A DNA stretch of 47,500 nt from Letharia columbiana (lineage: Eukaryota > Ascomycota > Lecanoromycetes > Lecanorales > Parmeliaceae), in the NCBI RefSeq assembly GCF_014066305.1, contig NW_023501088.1, positions 1 through 47,500 on the forward strand, in the 5' to 3' direction. The first letter of the stretch is position 1; every line of letters begins with the position of its first letter. The notes under the pieces were generated by a model that saw only the letters and a list, made by a program, of their open reading frames with translations, did not search any database and had not been told where the DNA came from. This document shows positions 1 through 10,482 of this stretch, one piece after another. Made by a program: the position numbers and the translations under genes.

Positions 1-1172
1 CCTCTCCGTGAGGACCTTCCTCAGGTCGTCCACCGCGAAAGACTCTTTCGACGACCTGCAGCTTTTTTCATATGATCTTGCCTCCGCTTGGTTGCAAAAT
101 TGACTTGTGCTTGCGGGTGAGAACATTGCAGGCACCGTCTTCGTCGAAGAGGCTGAATCTAGGACTTGTTTTGAGGGAAGTGTTCCGGGCAGTGACTTTC
201 CGCCAGGCTGCTGCTGCTCTGCCTTTGTAATCTTCTTATCTTTGAGTTCTTCTGTGTGTGGCGATTGTGACTTTCTCTTCTTTGAATTGTCTCTATTTTC
301 TAACGAGGCGGCTTTTAAAGCATTATTGGTTCCAAGACCCTCCTTCAATTTTACTACTCGTCCTGTGTAAAGTCAGATGGTGAACCATTTATGTACGTTT
401 CAAGCCTGCAGAAAACTTCGACTCATAATAATTCAGCATCGGCGTTTGGGCCCAGCCAATCCCTCTTGACATTCGAGCATCGAGGTGATCAGAAATGCCC
501 GATGCTCGTGGAAAGCTCTCGAACGTCGTCCGCGTCAGAAAGGCGCAATGATTTTCCCGACGCGAGGTACTCGTATACTTTTAGCAATTGCGCATGGGAG
601 AGACGGGTATTGGCAAAGGTTCGGTACCTCTTTGAACAACGCTCTAGTGTACTTGTCCAATTCTTTTGCATTAAGCTTTGGGACGCTTCCTGATCGCTCT
701 CCTCAACTGTCTGCGAGCATGTAGAACATGGATGCCGCCTCGTTCATCAAAAGAATATCGTCTCCTTGTATGAGGATGATGGACTTTGAATCTCAAACCA
801 GCCTGCCTTTCCTGCCGCCCAGAAACCGTAGGATCCATCTTCATATTCGGCGAACGTACGTTGTGACGTTCTTCGAGCTCAATAGCTTTCTCGTGGTATC
901 GCCTGTCTCGTACTAATTTCACGCGTTCAGTCGTTTCTCCTTTAGATTCATGACCGGTTTCACATCGCCTGCGTGGAAGTAAGTCACTGTCGATCTTGTC
1001 GAGTTTCCCCGATACTGTGACTGGTGGCCGCTGTGCTGACAATAAACTCGCCTGCTCTCCGGTCTTGGAAGAGGTGACGTGGAAATCTTCTTGAAATTAA
1101 AAAGTTGGCCACTCATCTGAATTGCGGAGAGAGGGTCTTTCGGCTTAGTACGTCCTCCTCTGGGATGGCCAT
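1..1172 (-). pseudogene. RFTS (DNMT1-RFD-like) domain protein, frame-disrupted, truncated by the left edge
   Basis: No single frame is open, but conserved blocks appear one after another on the minus strand. They are AEYEDGSYGFWAAGKAGWFE (near 860-800), MNEAASMFYMLAD (near 750-710), KELDKYTRALFKE (near 670-620), FHEHRAFLITSMLECQEGL (near 510-450) and a basic Lys/Ser/Gln-rich tail continuing to base 1. This order matches my memory of fungal proteins with the replication-foci-targeting domain of DNMT1, which is also found in the S. pombe heterochromatin factor Raf2. Moving between blocks needs frame changes near 860, 745, 700, 620 and 455, plus either a frameshift or an implausibly short 34-nt intron (GTACAT...ACACAG) near 360-393. 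The start is uncertain; the Met at 1172 opens a short frame that soon fails. Family assignment is from recalled motif similarity. Whether the breaks are real or consensus errors cannot be told from the sequence. Confidence 0.55.
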
Positions 1173-1652
1173 AGGTTTTAGAGCACCTTTCGGTCTGGTG
1201 ACGGTGGTGACGGAGCGCATAAGTCAATGATTATGAGTTCCTCAAACGCACGGAAGACGCGATGCCCTGGGGTGGCTATATCAAAGCGGCAGCTTGTCTT
1301 TGAACGTCAATCTCGCTTATGATAGGTATCCGTGATCGACAATCAATGATCGCTTAAAGCAAAGTAATTGATGCAGCTGCCCCTGCACGCCCGTTGACGG
1401 TGAAGTCGTGAAGTAAGGTACTTTAGTGAAGGACTGGTATTATACTCGAGTCCATCTCATTCTATATTGCTGCGCTTTCTATTCATTCTATTTTGTACTT
1501 ATTATTCAATTGTGTGTATCATATATCATTTCACCTATTTATTTCATCAAAAGTCAACACCAGATGTGGGAACTTGGTCATTTTCCCCAATCCTAATTGC
1601 AGTCTCTCGAGCGACTTGGATGCCCGGTCCGACCTCGCTCGTCAAGAATATC
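1173..1652. promoter_or_regulatory. Divergent intergenic region between the RFTS gene and PUS4
   Basis: This stretch separates two genes pointing away from each other, so it probably holds both promoters. The part next to PUS4 (about 1440-1550) is pyrimidine- and T-rich, as is usual upstream of fungal start codons. I see no RNA gene or conserved protein. Confidence 0.35.
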
Positions 1653-3144
1653 ATGTCCAAACCAAAGGGTAAGGTGGTCGAAGGTGTCTTTGGTAAGACG
1701 TTCCATCTTTGACTTTCGCTTTTCTTATCTCTTCCTTCTTACTCATCCATTGACCGTTTAGCAATAAACAAGCCCGCTGCCATCTCCTCCGCCCAGACAA
1801 TCCGCAACCTGCAGCATCGTTTTAACCCTTCCGCCCTCTTTGCCCCTTGGCTTGCTGCTGAGCGCTCCAATCGCGAAATCGAGGTACGTACATTCCCGCG
1901 TAATTCCTTCCTGTCTGGTATAAAATTTGGGGTCACATGCCATGTTTCAGGAGTAGAAAGCCCCTTTACTCCCTCTCCACAACTGTCTTGTTGTTTAGGT
2001 GAAACCCTATGTTCCGTCACCGAAAGGAAATCTTTACTCTTGAGTGACGCTGACTCTGAAATCTGCGTAGGAGCGCACTCACCGCAATCGCCGGAAGGAT
2101 AAACGAGTTCAAGTCAAGATTGGCCATGGCGGCACTCTCGACCCTATGGCCACCGGCGTGCTCATCATGGGTGTAGGTCAGGGTACGAAGCGGCTACAAG
2201 GATTCCTCGGAATGTACCAAGACTTATGAGGCTACGATACTCTTTGGCGCTACAGACACATACGATACCCTAGGTAAGATTCTTCAGAGGGCAGAGTATG
2301 CCACGTAAGCAGAGAAAATGTGGAGAAGGCGTTGGGCAAGTTCAGGGGAAAGATCATGCAGAGACCGCCCATTTATTCGGCGTTGAGAGTGCAAGGGAAG
2401 AGAGACTCTATGAGTATGCCAGAGAAGGCAAAGAGGTTCCGAAAGAAATCGAAGGGGCGGCCGGTAGAAGTGAAGGAACTCGAGATCGTGAACTGGATGG
2501 GAGGGAGGGAGCCACAACCACGGTCTTCCCAAAGAAGACGCGGAGGATGAGGCAAAGGATCTTGCCGAGAAGGTATTGCATCTCGGAGAGGCTGTTGCGA
2601 CGTCTGGGAAACGCTAGTGAAGTTCAATTCATGAACGGAACTGCAGGCACAGGCACCAAGAGGAAGCGTTCACTGGATGACGGTGATAGCGTAGTACCCA
2701 ATAAAAACCCGGAGCTAGGACCTGAAGGGGAGTCTCAATGGCTCATGTCAGGAGGCCTCCAAAACCCTGACCATAGCACCAAAGCAGATCGATACTCATG
2801 CACAACAGAGCTCGCCACCACCAATAGAAGGCCCACCAGCAGTCAAATTGCGCATGACAGTGACATCGGGGTTTTACGTTCGTTCACTCAGTCATGACCT
2901 CGGTGAATTGGTGGGCTCACTAGCCTGCATGTGCGAACTAGTGCGTACCAGGCAGGGCGACTTCGAGCTAGGCAAGAACGTGCTAGAATATGAAGACTTG
3001 GAAAAGGGAGAAGACGTGTGGGGACCAAAGGTAGAGCAGCTGCTTTCGGATTGGAAGAGTAGCAATGAAGACATGAATGGTGGGGCAGACAGAAGCGACG
3101 GGGGAAGAAAGAGACGAAGAAGAAATAGTAGTAGTGATGCATAA
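1653..3144 (+). pseudogene. PUS4: tRNA pseudouridine-55 synthase (TruB/Pus4 family), coding frame disrupted
   Basis: Pus4 makes pseudouridine 55 in the T-arm of tRNAs. Exon 1 (1653-1692, MSKPKGKVVEGVF), exon 2 (1762-1883, INKPAAISSAQTIRNL) and exon 3 (from 2071) join in frame across GT-AG introns 1693-1761 and 1884-2070. Exon 3 carries the TruB signature [14 protein letters not shown], including the catalytic Asp. After LQGFLG the frame must shift at about 2209 to read [20 protein letters not shown]. It shifts again near 2290 (to [18 protein letters not shown] and [13 protein letters not shown]), near 2402 (to [16 protein letters not shown]), near 2455 (to [14 protein letters not shown]) and before 2848 (to TVTSGFYVRSLSHDLGELVG). 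It ends with a Lys/Arg/Ser tail and a stop at 3144. Every conserved block survives, so either the decay is very recent or these are small consensus indels. Family call is secure; functional state is not. Confidence 0.8.
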
Positions 3145-3351
3145 CAACTTGGAGTACCCAGAGCATTTGAAAATCAATGGCCTGCTTATATGGATGGATG
3201 CTCGACGGGCACGCCTAGCGCCTGGAATCTAAGATTAATGATACCCAAAATCTAGCGTAAGCTGCTCAACTCTTGCCCAGGTTACCCGTCGCTATGCCAT
3301 GCTGCGCGTGTACCAGGCGTTTGCTCATAAATCGTATCAAAAAGACTCAAT

Positions 3352-5050
3352 TCACTGCATTTGCGGCCTCACTCTACCCCACGTTCTCTGTAGAAGTGAA
3401 CTTGGCTTTCCAAGCGAGTCTTCTTCCTCTGGCTTTCCCATTTCTTCATTTTGAGTGCTTTCGTGATTAACGAAGACGAAGGATAAGGGGACGATACAGG
3501 CCCCAATCCAGTAAGATACGCTTGATGTCTGTGAGTATTCGATCATCTGTCCAATCAAAGACAGTGGTATGGTCAGACTGAGGCCAACTGTGACTACCAA
3601 AGGTGACGTGAGCAACATTGAATATGCCCAACAGAGGTCCGAAACTAGAGAAGTCGCTGAGTTGATCTGATCTATTGTCTCAGCCATTTCCTAAACAGTG
3701 CTAGGGGTCACTTACCAATACGATAGCGAGGATACGCCTTGTAGGTGGCAATTCAAATGTCTCGATGCCGGTAAAATGAAGGATGAAGAAGCCCGGTAAC
3801 AGTGTGATGAAGTTGAACAATCCAACGAAGCCGAAAAACAATGGCATGTCCACTCTTGACTCGTCCCCTATCCTTTTCTTCATGAGAGTAGTGTAGATCC
3901 CATACATGACAGCGCTAGTGAAAGCAAGGACGTCGCCAATGGCGATTTCTTTGTGGGACTTGTGGGGAAAGATCCCCGGTTCTTGTCTTGGTTACCAGTT
4001 ATGTCGATGCTAGAGATCAATATGATGCCGGCCAGAGAAGCGAGTACGCCAACAAGTTTCTTTATGGTGAACTCCTCTACGCTGAGCAGTGCACCAAAAA
4101 TCAGAGTCCAGACACCTATTGCAACGTGAGCATGTGCACAAGGATTGCGAGCGGAGAGAGAGAGAGAGAGAGGCGCTATCTTACTGCTCGTTGATGTCAA
4201 TATGGTTGAGCTAGCGACGGTAGTATATTCGAGACATGCTGCCACGAAGTAATTGGCCTGATTTTTCTGTTAGGAACAACCAGGATTGTTTTGAATGTTA
4301 TACACGTACTAGGAACTACGAAGATCAGCCGTGTTTCGTTTCGATTGAGATGATTCCTACCCATAATATGCAAAATTCAAAGCTCAATTTCAGAGTTTCT
4401 CGAACGTTCAGACGCCTTTCTGAAGGGACTTCCTTCCACTCCGGAGCTCTTCGATGGCTCTTCGATCAGTAACCGGCTACGCGGTGACCGGCTTGCTTCT
4501 TGAATGCCTCCCGTCATCGTCAGGCTTGATAAGGCTTGCTCCTCCTCTTCAACGATAGGCAAATAGTGGGTGGACCGATCATGTCCACGAATAGCGCCCT
4601 TTATAGATCCGCCGGTTGCCCACAGCCTCTTTGCAGCAACCAGTAGCAGCAAGAGAGAGAAGAAGGATGAATTGACATAAGTGACAAAGTATGGTTTGGA
4701 GTAGCTATCATCTGCAAAGATTGTCTGCAGGTGAAGTTGTAAGTGTATGCTACCAGCTATTCGATCTCGACGAAACCTACACTTGCTAGAAAATTTGACG
4801 CTGTCCATAAAACTACAGTGGCCAGGAGCAGGATGATCCCAATTGTATGCCGCCAAACGCCACGAAGCGGTTTCTGGTGCGGCGGAGGTGTTTTGTGAGA
4901 CGACATTCGAGACCTCTGTGACCATGAGGAATCCGTAGATCTTCTACCTGCCTGCGAGTCTTCCGAGCGCGAATTTGGTACAGGCAAAACAAAATCGTCT
5001 GCTGGGACCGGAGCGAGAGGTTGACTCATAGCTACTACCGGCTTCTCCAA
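3352..5050 (-). pseudogene. THI74/YML018C-like (SLC35F/EamA) multi-pass transporter with two frame breaks
   Basis: This is a predicted 9-10 helix transporter of the drug/metabolite superfamily. Yeast relatives are THI74 and YML018C, the latter a vacuolar-membrane protein. I read exons 5050-4781, 4724-4361, 4257-4185, 4115-3716 and 3666-3352, with introns 4725-4780, 4258-4360, 4116-4184 and 3667-3715, all GT-AG. Recognisable blocks in order are LLLATVVLWTASNFLAS, SKPYFVTYVNSSFF, NVRETLKLSFEFCILW, ANYFVAACLEYTTVASS, KKLVGVLASLAGIILI, PLFFGFVGLFNFITLLPGFF and LSLTIPLSLIGQMIEY. One frame change is required between about 4410 and 4470. A second falls at the GGGG run near 3963, where one lost base separates DKNRGSFP from HKEIAIGDVLAF. 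The Met at 5050 or the one at 5029 could be the start. It is convergent with PUS4. Confidence 0.75.
4154..4172. repeat. (GA)n microsatellite in a transporter intron
   Basis: An uninterrupted run of about nine and a half GA dinucleotides lies inside the intron 4116-4184. On the coding strand it forms a CT-rich tract ahead of the 3' splice site. Confidence 0.9.
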
Positions 5051-6002
5051 GATGATTGTCGCCTGCTGCGGGTATGCATCGGGGTCCTTAAGCCTTCCAC
5101 CTGATTTCCACGGCTTTTGTCTGGTCCCTGGTCATGGGAAAAACAAAGACCGTAACGTCACAAGCTCGTCTGTCACATGCGGTCCCAGTAGGGTACCTCT
5201 GGATTGGGTCAGGTTCCTTTCGAAGGGAGAACCTGGAGCCAGTGACTAATTCCCAAAGATCCTAGACGCCGTGTGATTATTGTATATTGATGAGTCAAAG
5301 GAGACAATAAAGTAATGTTGTGACTATTGGAAGCAATGTCAGGGAAGATCGGAGCGGAAGCCTGGGAGCTTGAGGGATTAGCGTGTGCAGAAAAGTCCGC
5401 ATGTTTTGGCGCGCGCTGAAAGAAACCCCATCTCTGTCTTCAATCTCATGATTGCTACTTAGACCTTCGAACAATATCAGTTGAAATCAATATCATTCAG
5501 ATTGTTTGCTTCACACAAAACTCAGTCTAACACATCTCTGCAATTTAGATGACGTGAATCGATGGTCTTTAAATCATCTTGACATCTCTTTGAGACTGTA
5601 ATGTCAAAAGCTCAATATATAGACGTCTATAAGAACGTTGGCAACTCATTACCAATCCTAGGATCTCGAACTTTACTTGATCTCATGAGCCTTGAACAGA
5701 GCTGGTATGCAATCTTATATAACTCTTTACAATACTTCAGGCGGCGTGCAACAGGTGACCGAGAGGTTTGGGAGTTCTCAGTGCCAAGATCTGCGGACCT
5801 TTCTGCATATGCTAAGATCGGCGAAACTCACGGGCCGAATTTTTGCGAATCTACTGAATGGCTGTGCAACTCTTCTTGTCAGCACCACCTTTCTCTATTC
5901 ACACTCTATTATTTAGACTTGTTGGCTTTTTGCATTCGCTACCAAAATCACACTCATTTTCAGTCAATGCATTATTGATACCCAAAGTATAGCTTGGCGA
6001 CC
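5051..6002. promoter_or_regulatory. Divergent intergenic region between the transporter and DOT1
   Basis: About 950 bp between two divergent genes, presumably carrying both promoters and 5' leaders. An open frame at 5601-5978 encodes 125 residues of low, non-repetitive complexity with no recognisable motif. It sits where the DOT1 promoter should be, so I did not call it. No tRNA-like structure was seen. Confidence 0.35.
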
Positions 6003-7540
6003 ATGGGCTTCTTTGACAGCATTCAGAAGCCCGGCTTCACGGCGGCCAAGGGCAAAAATGTTCACATCAAGCAGGAAATCGTGAAGACGGCTTTGAACCC
6101 CAAAAAGACATTCGTTCCATTTCCACAGCATCTCAAAAAACGCTCTTTACCAGATAAAAAGGCTACGGTGTTGGATAGCCAGACTGCCAAACTATCTCCC
6201 AAGTCTCGAGCCCAAAACCCCCGGAAACGCCCAGCTTCGACCCCGCAACGTCTTGAATCTGATAGTGACGATGACGTATCTGATCATGATCTTGGGGATG
6301 CAAGAAAACGAGCACGGAGAACTAGTGACGTGGAGCCCGATCTAAAACGGCGGATCCGTAGCAGAAAGGCCTTCTCGGAGGAGGATGGTGGGGTGTTTCC
6401 CCTGGTCCATGCAGTAGATGTTGCTTCTCTGAGCAAGCCCACGAAATACAAAGCCGCCTTCCCGAATGACCCGCAGGCTATCGAGATTCATTTGCAGTAC
6501 CCGTCTGCTTCTCAGAGCGAGAAGTATGCCTTTCATCGACATTGTCAAAAGAGGATATAGCTAATCATCGCAGATACGAGTTGGTTGTGCCAATCCTTAA
6601 TGATGATTTCAAGGCTTTGGAAGACATTAGAGAAGTCATGGAGACCATCATCAGCAACTACCTTCCAAGCGATGAAGCAGCGAAAATGCAAAATGACAGC
6701 ACGGGACTGATTAGGCGACTCAAGCGAGCCACGGAGAGGCGTGCCGGGAACGAATACACGGTCTTTGTGCAGGAATGGAATGACACCTTGGTTGATCTCA
6801 GGAAAACCGGGACTATTTCTAAGACCATCGACGAATGGAAAGTTGTCGACCTAAAATTGCTCGAGCGAATCCTGACACAAACCTACTCACGAACAGTTTC
6901 ACCTAGGGTACACACGTTACGCCACTACCAGAACGGGACGGATAATGTGTACGGCGAGCTACTTCCCAAATTCATCTCCCTAATTCTCAAACAGGACGTC
7001 AAGATGATGTCCGATCAGATCTTTGTTGATCTCGGGTCCGGAGTCGGGAATTGCGTACTTCAAGCCGCTCTGGAGGTTGGATGCGAGAGCTGGGGCTGTG
7101 AGATGATGGACAATGCTTGTGATCTTGCCGAGCTTCAGGAGAAGGAATTCAACGCTCGGTGCCGGCTATGGGGTCTTTCCGCGGGTGACATTCATCTTGA
7201 ACGAGGCGATTTTCTCAAGAATCCTGCGATCCTGAAGATTCTCCAGAAAGCAGATGTAGTCCTTGTCAACAACCAGGCATTCACTCCGAACCTGAACGAA
7301 GACTTGACAAATCTGTTCCTAGACCTTAAAGAGGGAGCCAAGATCGTGTCACTCAAATCCTTCGTTCCCCATGGGCATAAGATCACTTCCAAAAATTTGT
7401 CGGCTGCATGCAATAGACTCGAAGTCGTCCAGAAGACTTATTTCTCGGCCTGCGTGAGCTGGACTGAAACTGCAGGCACTTACTATGTTTCGACAAAGGA
7501 CAGCTCTAAGGTCCAGGCCTTTGCTGAAAAGAACATGTGA
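6003..7540 (+). CDS. DOT1: Histone H3-K79 methyltransferase Dot1
   Basis: Dot1 transfers methyl groups from S-adenosylmethionine to lysine 79 of nucleosomal histone H3, which affects silencing and DNA-damage signalling. The coding sequence joins 6003-6523 to 6574-7540 (495 aa). The 50-nt intron begins GTATGC, has a CTAAT branch site and ends TCGCAG. Splicing restores SQSEKYELVVP, which the unspliced frame lacks. The first 170 residues or so are basic and disordered, as is usual for the fungal N-terminus. The catalytic fold follows: RHYQNGTDNVYGELLPKFIS, the AdoMet-binding loop FVDLGSGVGNCVLQAALEVG, the acidic CEMMDNA, and VNNQAFTPNLNEDL followed by IVSLKSFVP. The start is the ATG in GACCATGGG, giving MGFFDSIQ, typical of fungal Dot1. 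No frame breaks. It is convergent with ATG16. Confidence 0.93.
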
Positions 7541-7751
7541 GCGACTTTCCAGGATGGGGCACGGAAAGCCTATCACAAGCACAAACAGAGAGTATGGTCA
7601 GTATTATCTAAGGTCTAGTAGCGAAGCTTTTGGTACTGCATAAACTTGGAGTTTAGCGGCTCGAGAGATACCCAGGAGCATTCGAAGAGCATTGGATGGC
7701 GGCATTTTCTCCGAAGGCACGATTGAGGTTTTTCATAGACGCGTGCATTGG

Positions 7752-8471
7752 TCAGGAAAATTTGGATCCATCGTTCATAGCATCAGCTTCCTGTCCCATT
7801 CGTGCCATCCACCGATCGACCAACTCCTTATTCTCATGTCGCAACTTCTGAGAATGCTCTTCGGCCATGTTCAGCTGGAGCGTTAACGATACGGTCTCGT
7901 CATGCACGTCCTGCTGATCAATCAAACACGTCTCTCAACAAGAACAGAGCGCATTGACTCAAACCTCTAGCAATTTCGCCTTCCCCCTGAGTTCCTCATC
8001 TCTGTCCCTCATCCCCGTAGTCAACATCGCTTTCTCCTTCGAAAGCTCGCCAATACGTTTGCTGTCCAATGACGATTGTATTCTCAGCTTCTGCAACTCC
8101 TCTGTGACGCTCTGGAGCTTGGCCTCCATCAAACCCCTGCTACGCTGAGCCTCACTCAAGTCCTGGCGCACTTTGGTGATTGTTTCTCCAGTGGTGGGAC
8201 TACCGAGTACCGCTTTCTCTCGGCTTATCTTGCGGTCTTTGGGATTGGGTGACGATCTTAGCTCTTCTTGTAACCTAGTAACTTCTGCTGACCGAGCGGC
8301 TTGAAGGGTAGCTGTTCGATCAGCCAATTTGGCGTCTGATGCACTTTGTCAACTTCCGACATGGACTTCTAGACGAAAAAACAAACAGCTATTATATACA
8401 GCTTCATTTGCCTTCTCCTTCTTGTCCCTCTCATGCAGCGCACTCAGGTAGTCATCCCGCCAGGATGGCAT
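7752..8471 (-). CDS. ATG16: Autophagy protein Atg16
   Basis: Atg16 dimerises through a coiled coil and binds Atg5-Atg12, directing lipidation of Atg8 at the phagophore. Exons 8471-8387, 8335-7965 and 7913-7752 join in frame to 205 codons, with 51-nt GT-AG introns at 8336-8386 and 7914-7964. Residues 1-30 ([20 protein letters not shown]) form the predicted Atg5-binding helix. [16 protein letters not shown], a basic SSPNPKDRK linker and a long heptad-rich coiled coil (about residues 75-190, rich in Glu, Lys, Leu and Gln) follow. The C-terminus [20 protein letters not shown] is the conserved fungal ending. Length matches fungal Atg16, which lacks the WD40 domain of animal ATG16L1. It shares its upstream region with YPT7. 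Identification rests on recalled family motifs and a clean exon fit. Confidence 0.9.
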
Positions 8472-8974
8472 ATTCAGATGTACATGGTGTTTTGAGAGTT
8501 GATCTGTTGCATGTTGGTAGACTTCTGTCTCCGTGATGGATTCTGAACGCTCGATACAAGTTTCCTATTTGCTTTGAAGCTCCATTGTGCTGATACATTA
8601 GATGACCGATCGAACGCAAAAATGGCTGTGGGCGCACATGATGCGATTTCGATAGGGCTGAAGGATGATCGACATTTAAGTCGGTTTGGCTACCGTGACA
8701 TGGCCGAGCAGGCGCAGCTCTTTAGCGTCAACTTCTCCGGAAACAGCCCAAATCGTCACCCTTCGGCTTTACTGAGGAACACGAGTACACCGCACTTAAA
8801 GACTGCTGTTGATAACCTCCGTCTCAGCCAGTTGTGAGAACTTTTAGACAATAAAAGCAAAGCCCAGCTCTACTTTTGCTCAGCAGTAGGAGGCTTCAGC
8901 AAGAACTTCTAGCTTGGCGGGCGTGTTTAATCGTTGTTTTCATTCATCTTATCGTCTGAGAGTATTCGATCAAC
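8472..8974. promoter_or_regulatory. Shared divergent promoter region of ATG16 and YPT7
   Basis: About 500 bp lie between the two start codons, and both genes act on the vacuole/autophagy route. A CT-rich stretch and CATTCATCTT precede YPT7. An 87-codon open frame (8574-8837) has no recognisable content and is left uncalled. Confidence 0.4.
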
Positions 8975-9876
8975 ATGGCCTCGAGGAAGAAAGTCCTGCT
9001 TAAGGTACCTCTACCGCTCAGTACAAAGGTAATGGTCAATCACTAACATCCAGCCACAACTAGGTGATTATCCTTGGCGATAGTGGAGTTGGGAAGACTA
9101 GTTTGATGAACCAATATGTATGTACAGCAGGACGCATGGCCTTCCTGCGCAGCTTTGGCGGCTAAGATTCATCTTCAAATCAGGTCAACAAGAAATTCAG
9201 CGCAAGCTACAAGGCAACAATTGGGGCGGACTTCCTGACGAAAGAGGTCTTGGTGGACGATCGATTAGTCACAATGCAGGTGCGGGCACAAGCTGCTTGA
9301 CGCTGTATCAAGGGCTAACTGTTGTCTAGCTTTGGGATACCGCTGGTCAAGAGCGGTTCCAGTCGCTAGGCGTGGCATTTTACAGAGGGGCCGATTGCTG
9401 CGTCCTGGTGTACGACGTCAACAACTCAAAGAGTTTCGATACTCTGGACAGTTGGAGAGACGAATTTCTGATCCAGGCCAGCCCTCGAGACCCCGAGAAC
9501 TTCCCTTTTGTTGGTCAACCTCGAGCAGTCCTGCGTTCTGCTGCCTAACAAGACACAGGTTGTCCTTGGAAATAAAATTGATGTAGAAGAAAATAAGCGA
9601 ATGATATCTTCGAAACGAGCCATGACGTTCTGCCAGTCGAAAGGCGGAATTCCATACTTTGAGACCAGTGCCAAAGAGGCTGTCAACGTTGAGCAGGCAT
9701 TCGAAGGCATGGTGCACCCAAACTTTTCGTTTATGTCTATCTTCGTGCTGACATAGGTACTTTCAGTAATCGCCAGGAACGCCTTGGCACAAGAAGAATC
9801 GGAGGAGTTCAGTGGTGACTTCTCGGATCCTATCGACATCCACTTGGACAGGGAGAGCGATGGTTGTGCGTGCTAG
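8975..9876 (+). CDS. YPT7: Rab7-family small GTPase Ypt7
   Basis: Ypt7/Rab7 drives homotypic vacuole fusion and late-endosome and autophagosome fusion with the vacuole. Six exons (8975-9004, 9064-9117, 9184-9279, 9330-9509, 9559-9706, 9767-9876) give exactly 205 aa, the usual Rab7 length. All nucleotide-binding boxes are present: [10 protein letters not shown] (P-loop), the switch I Thr in [26 protein letters not shown] and ETSAKEA. The C-terminal CAC is the double-geranylgeranylation signal. The first four introns are GT-AG and 49-66 nt. The last (9707-9766) must begin GC, because only that donor keeps the frame through [14 protein letters not shown] with the well-placed TTTCAG acceptor. Start: [18 protein letters not shown], typical of the family. 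No frameshifts. Confidence 0.95.
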
Positions 9877-10482
9877 TCGCGCTTAGTCTCATGTGTCCTG
9901 GTTTCTGATCGAAATGATATGCGCTCGCCATGCAATTTCCATGAAGAGCATAGGCGGCAGAAGGTGCAGGTCTTTCACGCAGCAGGGATAAAGTATCTCT
10001 AATTGTGCACCAAATTGGAGGACTTAATGGCAGACCCATTCTGATACGAGACATCCCGTATTGAACAGATCCCGCATGTACATACACACCGAGGTCCTAT
10101 ATCATATACCCGGTTTATGACTCATACTATGAATTAGCAACCACGCACAGTGCTTGCCTTTCTTGGTTCGATGCTTGCAGACTATAATCTCGTAATTGCG
10201 CTGGCCAAGAGACTTGAGACAGAGCAGGTAACGTAAGCAAATCATAAAGAACGATAGCTCGTCTATTTGGAGCGTGCTTGGATCGAGTTTGAATGAGGAG
10301 AAGAAGTCGAAGAGTTTGTTCGATAGTGCCATCATCTTTGGATTCGTCCAACGCAGCATTTATACATGTGAATGCCGTAACCATGCACACCTTCAGTGCA
10401 AGTATGATACCAAATCCATGCAATAGAAACCTCTACGCCCTGGGCCTTGAGACAGAACCCCGTCCCTTTTGGATTCTCGTAT
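9877..10482. other. Intergenic region between convergent YPT7 and the YML020W-like gene
   Basis: About 600 bp between two 3' ends. It must hold both polyadenylation regions. I see no convincing coding or RNA gene; open frames on either strand here lack recognisable motifs. Confidence 0.5.

Noticed and set aside
360..393. 34-nt intron in the RFTS gene (GTACAT to ACACAG)
   Set aside because: Shorter than any other intron here (minimum 46 nt) although it has a CTGAC and CAG; a frameshift or consensus error is at least as likely.
5601..5978. 125-codon open frame upstream of DOT1
   Set aside because: No motif, low hydropathy structure, unfavourable context in the DOT1 promoter; likely chance.
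8574..8837. 87-codon open frame between ATG16 and YPT7
   Set aside because: Lies in the shared promoter region, shows no recognisable domain and would interfere with both gene starts.
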